NCBI GenBank assembly: GCA_028285145.1
Contig: JANQQC010000053.1
Coordinates: 26,526-90,525, forward strand
DNA: 64,000 bases
From: Hyphomonadaceae bacterium
GTDB lineage: Bacteria > Pseudomonadota > Alphaproteobacteria > Caulobacterales > Hyphomonadaceae
Direction: 5' to 3'
In this document: positions 36,959 through 46,522 of the stretch, piece by piece
How positions within the stretch are numbered: the first letter of the stretch is position 1
Layout of the letters: each line of letters begins with the position of its first letter
The notes under the pieces: model-generated
Databases searched by the model: none
What the model was told of the DNA's origin: nothing
The model's input: only the letters and a program-made list of their open reading frames with translations
Program-made: the position numbers and the translations under genes

Positions 36959-39379
36959 ATGCAAAAACTATCAAAACGAAAAATGCTGGGCACCTGCGCG
37001 CTGGCATTGGTCATGGCTGCATCTGGGCAGGCTGTTGCTCAGGATGCGGACGGAGACGACGCTGTCTCTCGTCAGCAGACGATTATAGTTACCGCCACGA
37101 AGAGAGCTGAAAGTCTTCAGGACGTACCGTTCTCGATCAATGCACAAACGCAGGATGATATTGAGATTACCGGTGCGGGCAGTCTGGAAGATGTTGCCCG
37201 TAGTGTGGCGGGTCTCTCAATCCAGAATCTAGGGCCGGGACAAAGCCAGGTCGCGATTCGCGGCGTTTCTGCCGGGCAGATTGTTCGAGATCAGCCTGGT
37301 GTGAAGGAGCAGGTTGGCGTTTATCTGGATGAGTCGGTCATCTCTCTTTCGCTTTTCACGCCCGATCTGGATTTGTTCGACCTGAACCGTGTTGAGACCC
37401 TCCGCGGGCCTCAGGGCACGTTGTTTGGATCGGGGTCTGTTGGCGGTACAGTCCGCTACATCACGAACCAGCCGGATGTGGATGACTTCGAAGGCCGGGT
37501 TGAAGGCAGCATCAATACCATCGATGACGGCGGGACCGGCGGTCACATCAAAGGTGCCGTGAACATGCCGCTGGTTGAAGGCCAGTCGGCCCTGCGCCTT
37601 GTTGGCTATCACACCGAGTATGGCGGCTACATCGACGCGCTGACACCGACCGGAAGCAAGGAAGACGTCAATTCCGGTAACCGGACGGGCGGACGCGCTG
37701 CGCTGCGGTTTGACCTGACACCCAACTTTAGTGTCACGCCGCGAGTGATCTACCAGGAAATTGAAGCGGACGGCTTTAATCGAGAGGAGGCGTTCAACTG
37801 GCTGACCGGCGGGCTCCCGCCCGGCGAAAATGCACAGTTCCTTCTTCTGGATGAGGCGTTCTCTGACGAGACGCTGATCACGGATTTGACGGCTGAGATC
37901 AATCTGGGTTTCGCGGACCTCACATCCATCACAAGTTACACAGATCGTGACATCCTCGTTAGCCGTGATGCCAGCGCCTTGACGCACAGCGTGTCTCAGG
38001 ATCTTGGGTTTGATCCGGCGGTGTTCGCCCTGCCGTCGAATCTTCGGGATTCCACAACCTATGAGTCGATCACGCAGGAGTTGAGGCTCAGCTCTGCCAG
38101 TGATGGGCCGTTGCAATGGCTGGTCGGTGTTTTCTATGCCGACATTGAGCGGGATTACAATCAGCGCCTTCCGACCGCCGGCTATGATGCCTTCCATCAG
38201 GCGCGGTCCGACTTCCTGAATGGCGATGCTGATCCGGACAATGATCTTCCGGGTCCGGCCGCTGTGGCCAACGGCTTCCCGGCTGATTCGCCGTTCAACT
38301 CGGATCTGAACTACCAGTTGGAGCAGTTCGCTGTCTTCGGTGAGGCAAGCTATGACGTCACTGAGCGTTTGACGCTGACGGCTGGCGGGCGCTTCTACGA
38401 CTTCGAAGAAGACCGGACGATCTCCTCGGGCGGCCTGTTTGCCAATGGCGATTCGAACGTCATGGACACAACGTCCTCGGATGGTTTCACACCGCGCTTC
38501 CTCGCAAGCTACGAGTTCAACGAAGTTGTGACCCTGAACGCGCAGGCCAGTCAGGGTTTCCGGCTTGGTGGCGTGAACGATCCCCTGAACGTGCCTCTAT
38601 GTAGCGACGAAGACGAAGCCATTTTCGGCAGCTTCCAGGACTATGATGACGAGACGCTTTGGAACTACGAAGCCGGCTTCAAGGCGCAGACCGGACAAGT
38701 CACGTTCAACGCCGCCGCATTCTACACGGACATATCCGATCTTCAGGTCACGCTTGATGCTGGTTCGTGTTCATCACGGATCGTTTTCAATGTGGAGGAA
38801 GCCCACACGGCAGGGATCGAAGGCGAGATCAGTGTCAGCCCGGCCGACGGACTTGAACTGTCGATTGCCGCGAGCCTGATCGAGGCCGAGTTCGACTCAA
38901 CCGTGGTTGATGGGACGGGCACCGTGATTGGTGGCATCGAGGAGGGTAATCGGCTACCCTCTGTTCCTGAGCTGCAGATCGCGGCCTCTGGCGTTTATCG
39001 CTGGGCCGCTCCATGGGCGGGTGCAGATGCGGAAGCCTTCGTCGCAGGCTCGATCCAGCATGTCGGGTCCCGCTTTACGCAACCAAGTGATCAGACCGAT
39101 GGACAAGGGCTGCCAAGTGCCACCGGGCTAGCTCTGGGCGCGTTGACGGGTGCGGAAAATCCGCAAGAACTCGTTGATCTCGATCTCGATGCTTATGAGA
39201 CGCTGAACCTCAGCACCGGACTGGAGTTCGATAGCTGGTCGGTCACTCTGTTCGTGAACAATGTCACAGATACGAATGCAAACCTGTCGTTCGACCGCGA
39301 GCGCGGCGGCCGGGCACGTCTTGGCTATCGGACCAACCAGCCGAGGACAGTTGGAGTTACAGTCCGAAAAGACTTCTAA
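36959..39379 (+). CDS. TonB-dependent outer-membrane receptor
   Basis: This 806-residue receptor takes up a ligand using TonB energy. The signal peptide ends near AVAQ-DAD. A TonB-box-like TIIVTATKR lies at about 41-49, followed by the plug domain with VAIRGVSAGQ and RVETLRGPQGTLFGSGSVGGTVRYIT. The 22-strand barrel ends VGVTVRKDF with a terminal Phe. GGGAGG lies at 36946-36951 before the ATG. No transporter, sensor or degradative enzyme is adjacent, so the substrate is unknown; such receptors in this group take up siderophores, carbohydrates or other large molecules. Confidence 0.95.
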   Translation: MQKLSKRKMLGTCALALVMAASGQAVAQDADGDDAVSRQQTIIVTATKRAESLQDVPFSINAQTQDDIEITGAGSLEDVARSVAGLSIQNLGPGQSQVAIRGVSAGQIVRDQPGVKEQVGVYLDESVISLSLFTPDLDLFDLNRVETLRGPQGTLFGSGSVGGTVRYITNQPDVDDFEGRVEGSINTIDDGGTGGHIKGAVNMPLVEGQSALRLVGYHTEYGGYIDALTPTGSKEDVNSGNRTGGRAALRFDLTPNFSVTPRVIYQEIEADGFNREEAFNWLTGGLPPGENAQFLLLDEAFSDETLITDLTAEINLGFADLTSITSYTDRDILVSRDASALTHSVSQDLGFDPAVFALPSNLRDSTTYESITQELRLSSASDGPLQWLVGVFYADIERDYNQRLPTAGYDAFHQARSDFLNGDADPDNDLPGPAAVANGFPADSPFNSDLNYQLEQFAVFGEASYDVTERLTLTAGGRFYDFEEDRTISSGGLFANGDSNVMDTTSSDGFTPRFLASYEFNEVVTLNAQASQGFRLGGVNDPLNVPLCSDEDEAIFGSFQDYDDETLWNYEAGFKAQTGQVTFNAAAFYTDISDLQVTLDAGSCSSRIVFNVEEAHTAGIEGEISVSPADGLELSIAASLIEAEFDSTVVDGTGTVIGGIEEGNRLPSVPELQIAASGVYRWAAPWAGADAEAFVAGSIQHVGSRFTQPSDQTDGQGLPSATGLALGALTGAENPQELVDLDLDAYETLNLSTGLEFDSWSVTLFVNNVTDTNANLSFDRERGGRARLGYRTNQPRTVGVTVRKDF

Positions 39380-39403
39380 CTCCTACAAGACGCTTTTTTG
39401 AGA

Positions 39404-39434
39404 GCGCCGCTTCTTGGAAAAGGAGCGGCGTTTT
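39404..39434 (+). terminator. Terminator after the TonB receptor gene
   Basis: CGCCGCT pairs with AGCGGCG around a 12-base loop and is followed by TTTT. It lies 25 bases after the receptor stop. Confidence 0.75.
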
Positions 39435-39453
39435 CTTATGAATTGTCGGTGTG

Positions 39454-39939
39454 ATGGACGATGAAATCATCATTCGGCATGACCGCCGCGACGGAGACGA
39501 TGATCTTATCGTTGATCTTCATCGACGGGGATATGCACACGAGGACGCTCGTTTCGGCGACCCATTTCCGCCCTTCGTACGCGAAACGGTTGAATCCGCC
39601 GATCTGGATCGGGCTGGGCACAGCCGTGTCTGGTTTGCGGAGAGCGGTGGGCAGGCCATCGGCTGCACGGCCATGGTCGATCATGGAACACGTGGACAGT
39701 TGAGATGGGTGGTGCTCCTGCCGGAAGCTCGCGGTCGGGGTGTTGGGCGCGACCTGTTTGATCTGGCCATGGCATATGCGAGAGAGAGAGGCTGGTACGA
39801 AGTTTTTCTCGAGACGACCGATGGTCTTGATGCGTCGATGGCACTTTATCGTAAAGCTGGCTTCTCTGTGGTTGAGGCCACTCAGACGGAGCTATGGCAC
39901 GGACGTGGGCAACTCATCGTGATGTCGATGCGTATCTAG
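39454..39939 (+). CDS. GNAT family N-acetyltransferase
   Basis: This 161-residue protein has the acetyl-CoA site LRWVVLLPEARGRGVGRDLF (the R/Q-x-x-G-x-G motif), preceded by a beta strand and followed by AMAYARERGWYEVFLET and ALYRKAGFSVVE, the standard GNAT core. The substrate is not evident. The ATG at 39454 and a GTG at 39451 are both possible; neither has a clear ribosome site. The last 26 bases overlap the 3' end of convergent rsmA. With the TonB receptor it separates gmk from rsmA. Confidence 0.9.
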   Translation: MDDEIIIRHDRRDGDDDLIVDLHRRGYAHEDARFGDPFPPFVRETVESADLDRAGHSRVWFAESGGQAIGCTAMVDHGTRGQLRWVVLLPEARGRGVGRDLFDLAMAYARERGWYEVFLETTDGLDASMALYRKAGFSVVEATQTELWHGRGQLIVMSMRI

Positions 39940-40750
39940 CCAGCCGGCGGAACGCAGTCTGATCGAGTGTTTCTGGCCGCGCTTCCGGATCGATTTCACT
40001 TGCTGCCAGCCATTCTTGAAGATCGATACGGTTTGCTTTTGCGAAGGATTTCAAACTCGCCCGAAGCATCTTGCGGCGTTGGCCGAACGCCGTCGCCGTG
40101 ACCGCTTCGAGTGTTTCGAGGTCATCAAAGCGCTGATCCTTGGGTAATGGCTGCAAGACGGCCACGGCGCTGTCGACCTTCGGTGGTGGGCGGAAGGCTC
40201 CAGGCGGCAATGTAAACGCAATGTGAGTTTTGGCGACGGCCTGTGAAAGCACAGCCAGCCGACCGTAGTGTTTCTCGCCGGGTTTTGCGCAAATTCGCTC
40301 AGCGACTTCCTTTTGGAACATCAGCCCCATTTCGCCGCGCCAGTCGCCGGCTTTCAGCCAGTCCACCAGAAGAGGGGTGCCGACATTGTAGGGAAGGTTA
40401 GCGATGATCATGATAGGCAACTCGCTGGCCGCATGCTCAACGAGGTTTTCCCAGTTCACCTTTCGCGCATCGCCAGCGTGAACATGCAGTCGACCGGTCG
40501 CTTTCTCCGGCCAGTCCAGCAGGGCACTTGAGAAGCGCTCATCGGCCTCGACGGTGATGACGCGGGATGCGCCCTCATCAAGCAGTGCCCGTGTCAGACC
40601 GCCCGGTCCCGGGCCGACTTCTATCACCGTGCGGCCTGTCACGGGGCCCGCAGCAAGCGCTGTCCGCTTGAGTATGTTTGGATCAAAAAGGAAGTGCTGA
40701 CCGAGTGACTTGCGAGCCTCGACCTGCTTGAGACCCGGCCGTTCAGACAT
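39914..40750 (-). CDS. rsmA: 16S rRNA (A1518/A1519) dimethyltransferase
   Basis: The 278-residue RsmA (KsgA) methylates two adenines in helix 45 during 30S maturation. It starts near KSLGQHFLFDPNIL. The SAM site is EVGPGPGGLT (44-53) and the catalytic motif NLPYN is at 118-122. The C-terminal small domain contains FGQRRKMLRASL. The ATG at 40750 lies within the last codons of pdxA (8-base overlap). The longer frame to 40888 is inside pdxA and rejected. It is the final gene of the lptD-surA-pdxA-rsmA unit. Confidence 0.97.
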   Translation of the reverse strand: MSERPGLKQVEARKSLGQHFLFDPNILKRTALAAGPVTGRTVIEVGPGPGGLTRALLDEGASRVITVEADERFSSALLDWPEKATGRLHVHAGDARKVNWENLVEHAASELPIMIIANLPYNVGTPLLVDWLKAGDWRGEMGLMFQKEVAERICAKPGEKHYGRLAVLSQAVAKTHIAFTLPPGAFRPPPKVDSAVAVLQPLPKDQRFDDLETLEAVTATAFGQRRKMLRASLKSFAKANRIDLQEWLAASEIDPEARPETLDQTAFRRLARYASTSR

Positions 40751-41738
40751 GCGTTTGCGCTCGATTTCTGGCCATCTGCTTTGCAAGGCGGAGCGCTGCA
40801 ACCAAGCTATCTGGACGGGCGGCCTGATTTGCCGCTGCCTCGTAGGCCGTTCCATGATCGGGACTTGTACGGATGATGGGGAGACCAAGTGTGGTGTTCA
40901 CACCGCCCCACATATCGAGTGTTTTGACTGGGATCAGTCCCTGATCGTGAGTCATCGCAACGATTGCGTCATAGCTGCCGGCAAGGGCTTCTGCAAACAC
41001 GGTGTCGGCCGAACGCGCATCGCTGATTGCGACGCCGTTTGCTCTCAGTTTCTCGGCGGCCGGGTTAATGATGTCGATCTCCTCCCGCCCGATCGAGCCG
41101 CTTTCCCCGGCGTGCGGGTTCAATCCGGTGAATGCGATCCGCGGCGTTGGCAGTGCGAAGTCTCGCTTCAACGCATGCGCGACCTTGCTGCCGATTTCGA
41201 TCAAAAGGTCTGTCGACAGCGTCTCGGCCACCTTTGTCAGTGGGATGTGGATCGTTGCGAGCGCGACTCGGAGACCACCGCCGACCAGCATCATGACAGG
41301 GTGGGGTGCCTCACAGAGCTCGGCGATGAATTCGGTGTGTCCGGGATGCGAAAAGCCTGCGTCGTAGAGCAGAGCCTTATGGATTGGATTCGTCACAAGA
41401 GCTGATGCTTCACCGCTGAGCGCGTGATCGGTCGCAATTTCAATGGACCGGATGATTGCTGGAGCGGCGTCGCGATTTGGCTTGCCAGCCTCAATATCCG
41501 GAACCCTTTCCATCAGTGGCATCACTGGCAAAGCATTGCCAAAGCAGCCGACCGCTTCCGAGGGATGAGCGATTGTCTGGACGGGCACCATCGTTTCGTA
41601 GAGCCTGGTCGGCCCAATGACATAGAAAGCGCTTGCGCCATCCTCCCGCTGGGCGCTCCAGGCAGTCGCTGTAATCTGCGGGCCGCATCCTGCGGGATCA
41701 CCCATAGTCACTGCGAGAGGGCGGTATTCACCTATCAT
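40743..41738 (-). CDS. pdxA: 4-hydroxythreonine-4-phosphate dehydrogenase
   Basis: This 331-residue enzyme oxidises 4-phosphohydroxy-L-threonine with NAD in pyridoxal phosphate synthesis. It begins RPLAVTMGDPAGCGPQI. Metal and substrate ligands appear in LVTNPIHKALLYDAGFSHPGHTEF, LATIHIPL and AFTGLNPHAGESG, with VAMTHDQGLIPVK near the end. The length fits the family. It follows surA by 36 bases and overlaps rsmA by eight bases, the classic outer-membrane biogenesis operon order. Confidence 0.97.
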   Translation of the reverse strand: MIGEYRPLAVTMGDPAGCGPQITATAWSAQREDGASAFYVIGPTRLYETMVPVQTIAHPSEAVGCFGNALPVMPLMERVPDIEAGKPNRDAAPAIIRSIEIATDHALSGEASALVTNPIHKALLYDAGFSHPGHTEFIAELCEAPHPVMMLVGGGLRVALATIHIPLTKVAETLSTDLLIEIGSKVAHALKRDFALPTPRIAFTGLNPHAGESGSIGREEIDIINPAAEKLRANGVAISDARSADTVFAEALAGSYDAIVAMTHDQGLIPVKTLDMWGGVNTTLGLPIIRTSPDHGTAYEAAANQAARPDSLVAALRLAKQMARNRAQTHV

Positions 41739-41774
41739 GCGTTGGTCTTACGTCGACCGCGCCTGCTGGCAAGC

Positions 41775-43010
41775 CTAGCGGCGGATGATCGTCGCTTCGC
41801 GCCGCAGGTTCCGGAGTGTTCGTTCGGACATCATGCCGAGTTGCTGGTTTACGAGGCGATCCTCAATCTGGGCGCGAGATGGGATGTTCTCTACGCCGTC
41901 CTCGCGCTCGCAAACGAAGATCACGGCCAGACCACTCGACATGGCAAAAATCTCTGTCGCGTTGCCGATTTCGGTTTGAGATACGAGTTGAGCACCTTCT
42001 TCGCCGAGTTCGTCGATGTTTACGCGGCCTAACGGGGCGTGCAGCAGGCCGTCAATCGAATTCGCGACGTCTTCAAGAGAGTCGCATCCTTCGGCCTGCT
42101 CAACGGCTTGCTGAAGAGCGTCATCGTTGCCTTCGACTGAAATGATCTGTTCCAGATTAACAACGGTGGTTGTCTCCGTAGGCTCTCGTCGTCCGTTCAC
42201 CGCGATGATGTAAACACCGTTGTCTACAGTGATCGGTTCCGTCAGGCCGGGCCCGTCCATGGCTCGAACCGCGTTGGCGAGTTCCTCATCAAGATCGGAG
42301 AGTGAAACCCAACCCATATCACCGCCCGTTGCAGCTGTGGGAGATGAGGAGAACTGCTGAGCAGCAACCTGAAAAGGCGCTCCCTGGCGAAGTTGCTCGA
42401 CGATGGATTCGGCGGCCGTGAGCGCCTGCTGTCTGTTTTCTTCGTCAGGCGCGAAGAGGAAGATCTCTCCAAGTTGATATTGGGTCTTGGACGCGGCGGC
42501 CTTGATACGGCGAATCTGATCATCGATCTGGTTGTCCGAGATGCGTATTCTGGAGCCGAAGAGCCCGCCCATGATGCGCCGCCATGCGATCTCAGCACGC
42601 ATTTGCTCTTCGAGGCTTGTGGGGTTCACGCCAGCGGCCAGCAATTGTTCGAAGAGATTTTCACGGTTGGTCCCCGACTGGCGCGCCATGTCTTCAACAG
42701 CGCTGGCAATTTCAGCCGCTTCGATCTCAACTTCGTACTCGGCCGCTTCTTCAAGCTGCAATTTCTCGTCGATCAATTGCTCCAGCGCTTGCCCCGTGAT
42801 CTGTTGTAATTGCTCAGGAGTTGGCTGTTGGCGCCCAAGGCCAAGGAGCAGAAAGCGGGCCCGCTGGCGGACGTCCGTGTACGATATGGGGGTGTCGTTA
42901 ACAATCGCGGCAATGCCTTCGATGGTTTCAGAGCCATCTGCAGGGGCTTCCTGAGCGGCGGCAACGCCCATGAGGCCGAACGAAATCGCCAGAATAGTGC
43001 TGCGAATCAT
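41775..43010 (-). CDS. surA: SurA-type periplasmic peptidyl-prolyl isomerase
   Basis: This 411-residue chaperone escorts outer-membrane proteins through the periplasm. The signal peptide ends near AAAQ (residue 20). A SurA N domain starts IEGIAAIVNDTPISYTDV, and one parvulin domain carries GGDMGWVS (229-236). A second parvulin domain, present in E. coli, is replaced by a shorter degenerate region (about 275-380). The ATG at 43010 follows GGAGACGAG. The longer frame to 43091 has no family match. It lies between lptD and pdxA. Confidence 0.92.
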   Translation of the reverse strand: MIRSTILAISFGLMGVAAAQEAPADGSETIEGIAAIVNDTPISYTDVRQRARFLLLGLGRQQPTPEQLQQITGQALEQLIDEKLQLEEAAEYEVEIEAAEIASAVEDMARQSGTNRENLFEQLLAAGVNPTSLEEQMRAEIAWRRIMGGLFGSRIRISDNQIDDQIRRIKAAASKTQYQLGEIFLFAPDEENRQQALTAAESIVEQLRQGAPFQVAAQQFSSSPTAATGGDMGWVSLSDLDEELANAVRAMDGPGLTEPITVDNGVYIIAVNGRREPTETTTVVNLEQIISVEGNDDALQQAVEQAEGCDSLEDVANSIDGLLHAPLGRVNIDELGEEGAQLVSQTEIGNATEIFAMSSGLAVIFVCEREDGVENIPSRAQIEDRLVNQQLGMMSERTLRNLRREATIIRR

Positions 43011-43108
43011 ACTCTCGTCTCCTGCGCATCCCAGCCGGGAAACTCTGCGCCTATATTGTAAATGGCGGGCCGCGCCAAGCAATGCGCGCACTCAGTGCGC
43101 ATCTTCGT

Positions 43109-45280
43109 CTAGTCGAATTCGCTCGATCCGATTTCACCAAGCGTTTTTAGAGCGAATCTGAACTGAATGGAATCTGAAGGCCCGAGTTCCCGATCAAGGA
43201 ATTCGCTCCGTTCGAAGGCAATCTCGAAACGCGAGCAATCGTCTTCGTACACTACTCCGAGTGAGTGGCGGGCGTCGAAGCCCTCTTCGATGTTTCGAAG
43301 GCGGCCATAGGTCAGAGAGTAATTGTCCGTCAGGCGAAACTGGCCACTGATTTGTATACCCTCATCTGCGCGTCCGCGCAGGTTTATCGCTTCGTCGACC
43401 TTGTAGTAAGCGACCGCAAGTCTCGCACGCCAGATCTGACTCCGTAGCCGGGCGTCAATTCGGTTCAACGCCAGTGTGTCATCATCCAGACGCACGCGCG
43501 CCGAAAGATTCAGACGTCGACCGAAATTGGTCGTGACGCCTCCAACCCAGTCGGACACCGTACCATCGAGGTTTGTTGTGACATCTAGCGACGGGTCAGA
43601 GCGTGATCGCCACCGTCGCCCAGCGATCGTTGTGATGGTTGTGCCGCCTTTCCAGCGCATCTGAGTTGTGAAACCGAGCGCGGCTTTACCATCACCCTCA
43701 TAGAGATCGTAATTGCTGAAACCATTCGCATCAAAGAGAGAGGTCTCGTCGAACTCGTATAGCAGGCTGTCTTCATTCGGGATCGCTTGGTCATTTACAT
43801 TGGAGAGACCCCAGGCCCCCATCGCAATCGGCGTGACGAGGATGTTTACAGACTTGCCGGGACGGTAGAGTGGATACGACAAACGCGTGCCGACGTTTCC
43901 AAGTCCACGCGTGACGTTTGCTTCTCCGCTGAAATCTTCGTCCAGGGCGTAGTAGTCAAAGCGGGCTTCCGAGAATGGCTGCAGAAGGACACCGCCTGGT
44001 AGTACGCTTGTCTGCTCCCAGTCCGCCGCCAGGCTTGCGCGGCGGCTGTCTCTACCGTCATCCCTTCCCAGGAAAGCCCCTGAAGCGCTTACGGCTCCGT
44101 GTCCGAAACTGCCGAGATCGAAGAGCTGTTCAGAGAAAAACAAAGGGGCGGCGACGGGAAAACGAGCATCATCGTCGCCCGCTCGAAGACCCTGGATGTT
44201 GAACAGAGCAGCGTCAGCGTAGAAGTCTTTTTCCTGGCCAATCAGGAATACCTGCGACAGCAAACGCCGAGGCTGACTGTTGTATAGACCGCGTCTTTCA
44301 TTTTCCCCATCGATGTTATAGCGGCGGGTGTAGAGGTCATCGTTCATGCGCTCCAGGCCGAACCCCCACGACCACTTCGGCGTGATGTTGAACAGCCCCT
44401 TGGCGTAGATATGGCTGCGCCACGCTTCTTCGCCGAATTTCTCGCCGTCTCCGTCGAACTCCTGTTCATTGGTGAAGCTGGTGTTGACTTCCAGGTTTCC
44501 GGACCAGAACCGCTTGCGGTAATCCAACTCGACAACAGGGTTGGTGCCTCCGGTGACGAGCGGTGAAACGGTCAGGTCGGAGTAGGGCGAAATCGCCCAG
44601 TAATAGGGTTGCTGGTAGAAGAAATCGAACTTCGTCGAAGTTCCGAGTTTGGGGGGCAGGAAACCTGACCTTCGACCAGAACTCGGGTCGGGATGGGCAA
44701 AGAAGGGCATGTAGAAGACAGGTACGCCGCCGACTTCGATCACCGCGTCGCGGTAGGAGAACATCTGCGACTGTTCGTCGAGGACCGCCCGACGAGCTCG
44801 GATGGTCCACGTTGGTGTATCATTCTCATCGCAGGTTTCGCAGGCCGTATAGACGACCTGATCGAACGCGTTTATCCCGTTTTCCTGACGGATCGCGGCG
44901 TTGGCGGTCGTTGTGCCGCCGTTTGGCAGACGGGCGGAGAAACCGATCGCGTAGCCATCTGACAGCGTGGAATCGACTTCAATTTCGTCGGCAAAACGTT
45001 CGGTTCCATCAGGATCGAGGATGACGACATTTCCGGAAGCGCGGACCTTTTCAGTGTTGCGGTCGTAGATGACCTTGTCAGCGCGCAGGACGCGCCCCTG
45101 ATAACGGGCTTCGACCTCGCCCTGAGCCACGATCTTGTTTTCTTCGCGCAGTTCGAACACTTCGTCAGCGACAAGAAGAACCTCTTCGGACTCCGGCGTT
45201 TCTGTCTGCGCGATCGCTGGTGCAGTCGCGATGGCCACGGCCGCTAAGGCGGAGACGGCGAAACGGGTCCAGTTTGCCAA
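43109..45280 (-). CDS. lptD: LPS-assembly protein LptD
   Basis: This outer-membrane translocon, about 723 residues, inserts lipopolysaccharide into the outer leaflet. After a signal sequence (cleavage near AIAQ-TET) comes an OstA/LptA-like beta-jellyroll (about 35-170, for example ADKVIYDRNTEKVRASGNV), then the large barrel with YMPFFAHPDPSSGRRSGFLPP. A cysteine pair TACETCDE lies at the jellyroll end. No ATG precedes the signal sequence; TTG 45280, with GGAG upstream, is the most credible start, and TTG 45331 is an alternative. It heads lptD-surA-pdxA-rsmA. Confidence 0.93.
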   Translation of the reverse strand: MANWTRFAVSALAAVAIATAPAIAQTETPESEEVLLVADEVFELREENKIVAQGEVEARYQGRVLRADKVIYDRNTEKVRASGNVVILDPDGTERFADEIEVDSTLSDGYAIGFSARLPNGGTTTANAAIRQENGINAFDQVVYTACETCDENDTPTWTIRARRAVLDEQSQMFSYRDAVIEVGGVPVFYMPFFAHPDPSSGRRSGFLPPKLGTSTKFDFFYQQPYYWAISPYSDLTVSPLVTGGTNPVVELDYRKRFWSGNLEVNTSFTNEQEFDGDGEKFGEEAWRSHIYAKGLFNITPKWSWGFGLERMNDDLYTRRYNIDGENERRGLYNSQPRRLLSQVFLIGQEKDFYADAALFNIQGLRAGDDDARFPVAAPLFFSEQLFDLGSFGHGAVSASGAFLGRDDGRDSRRASLAADWEQTSVLPGGVLLQPFSEARFDYYALDEDFSGEANVTRGLGNVGTRLSYPLYRPGKSVNILVTPIAMGAWGLSNVNDQAIPNEDSLLYEFDETSLFDANGFSNYDLYEGDGKAALGFTTQMRWKGGTTITTIAGRRWRSRSDPSLDVTTNLDGTVSDWVGGVTTNFGRRLNLSARVRLDDDTLALNRIDARLRSQIWRARLAVAYYKVDEAINLRGRADEGIQISGQFRLTDNYSLTYGRLRNIEEGFDARHSLGVVYEDDCSRFEIAFERSEFLDRELGPSDSIQFRFALKTLGEIGSSEFD

Positions 45281-45409
45281 ATCAAGCTCCGGAGCAGAGG
45301 CGACACTCAGCGCCCGCCCTCGCGGCCGCAAGACTCACAGGCTTAGTGAAAGCATCTGGCGGCGTCCAGCGGGCGTTGTTGTTAGGCGTCATTGTGACGA
45401 CCTACCGTG

Positions 45410-46522
45410 TCATTCTTGTAATACTGATAGAACTGCGAGCCCGCCGGGCAGAGTTTCTGCCATCCCGCCGAGTTCGAGTTCCGTAAGGATTGCAGCGCAG
45501 CGCCCCGCGCTTACCTTAGCGGCGCGGGCGATCTCATCGATTGGAAGCGGAATGTGTGTGAGAGCTTCCCGCACCTTGGCGAGTTCACTTGTGCAGAGGT
45601 CAGGCGGTTCGGGTGGGTTCAAGGGTGGGCTTGGGGGCTCTGCCAGATGGCGGTGTTCGAGCCCGTCCAGCACTTCCAACACGTCTTGAGACGACCGCAC
45701 GAGTGTCGCGCCATCCCGGATCAGCCGATTCGCGCCAGCGGATCGCGGATCCAACGGCGATCCGGGAACGGCCATTACCTCCCGACCCTGCTCACCGGCC
45801 GTCCGCGCGGAGATAAGTGAACCGGACCGCTCAGCTGCTTCGACAACAACGACACCGAGCGAGCATCCCGTGACGATGCGATTGCGGCGGGGAAAATCCT
45901 GGGCGACGGCACGCGCGCCCAGTGGACGCTCTGAAATGATCAGACCCTCAGCGGCAATCGCAGCGTGAAGCCGGTCATGTTGTGGCGGATAAACATGATC
46001 GACGCCGCCTGCGAGCACTGCGACGGTTCCTGTGTTCAGGCTGGCAGCGTGAACTTCACCATCAATGCCGCGCGCAAGCCCTGACACCGCCACATACCCG
46101 GCTTGTCCAATAGCTGCCGCGATACCCCGCGCAATCTTTCTCCCGGCCGCGGAAGCATTTCTTGCGCCGACGATCGCGACCGTCGACTTTGCCGCGAGCG
46201 CCGGATCGCCGAGAAGCGTCAGGACGGGTGGCGGTGGATCCACCGCTCGCAGCAGCGGCGGGTAGTCCGGTTCGCACGCGGCGACGAGCTTCGCGCCGAG
46301 CTTGTTTGCGGCGTCGATTTCCTTTGCAATCAGATCAGGCGATGGCGTTTCCATCGGACGTTTTCGACCGGCCTTGCGAGACAAATCTGGCAATGCTTCC
46401 AACGCTTTTGATGCGGTCCGAAATCGATCGATCAAGTTCGAAAAGGTAACCGGACCGACGCCGGATGTTCGGGAAAGCTGTACCCAGGCAAGACGCTCCG
46501 AATCTGAAAGGCCGGTCGTCAT
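45410..46522 (-). CDS. dprA: DNA-processing protein DprA
   Basis: This 370-residue protein binds single-stranded DNA and loads RecA during natural transformation. A helical SAM-like N-terminus (about 8-75) is followed by the Rossmann core with VAIVGARNASAAGRKIA, VSGLARGIDGEVHAASL and FPRRNRIVTGCSLGVVVVEA. The C-terminal winged helix (about 305-370) contains LPIDEIARAAKVSAG. The ATG at 46522 follows AGGAGGG and overlaps the plsY stop (ATGA). The frame is open far upstream through plsY, and that is rejected. No topA follows, although it often does in relatives. Confidence 0.95.
   Translation of the reverse strand: MTTGLSDSERLAWVQLSRTSGVGPVTFSNLIDRFRTASKALEALPDLSRKAGRKRPMETPSPDLIAKEIDAANKLGAKLVAACEPDYPPLLRAVDPPPPVLTLLGDPALAAKSTVAIVGARNASAAGRKIARGIAAAIGQAGYVAVSGLARGIDGEVHAASLNTGTVAVLAGGVDHVYPPQHDRLHAAIAAEGLIISERPLGARAVAQDFPRRNRIVTGCSLGVVVVEAAERSGSLISARTAGEQGREVMAVPGSPLDPRSAGANRLIRDGATLVRSSQDVLEVLDGLEHRHLAEPPSPPLNPPEPPDLCTSELAKVREALTHIPLPIDEIARAAKVSAGRCAAILTELELGGMAETLPGGLAVLSVLQE

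Noticed and set aside
39940..40000. Frameshift or fusion between the GNAT gene and rsmA
   Set aside because: They are on opposite strands and both C-termini look complete; the 26-base overlap is simple convergence.
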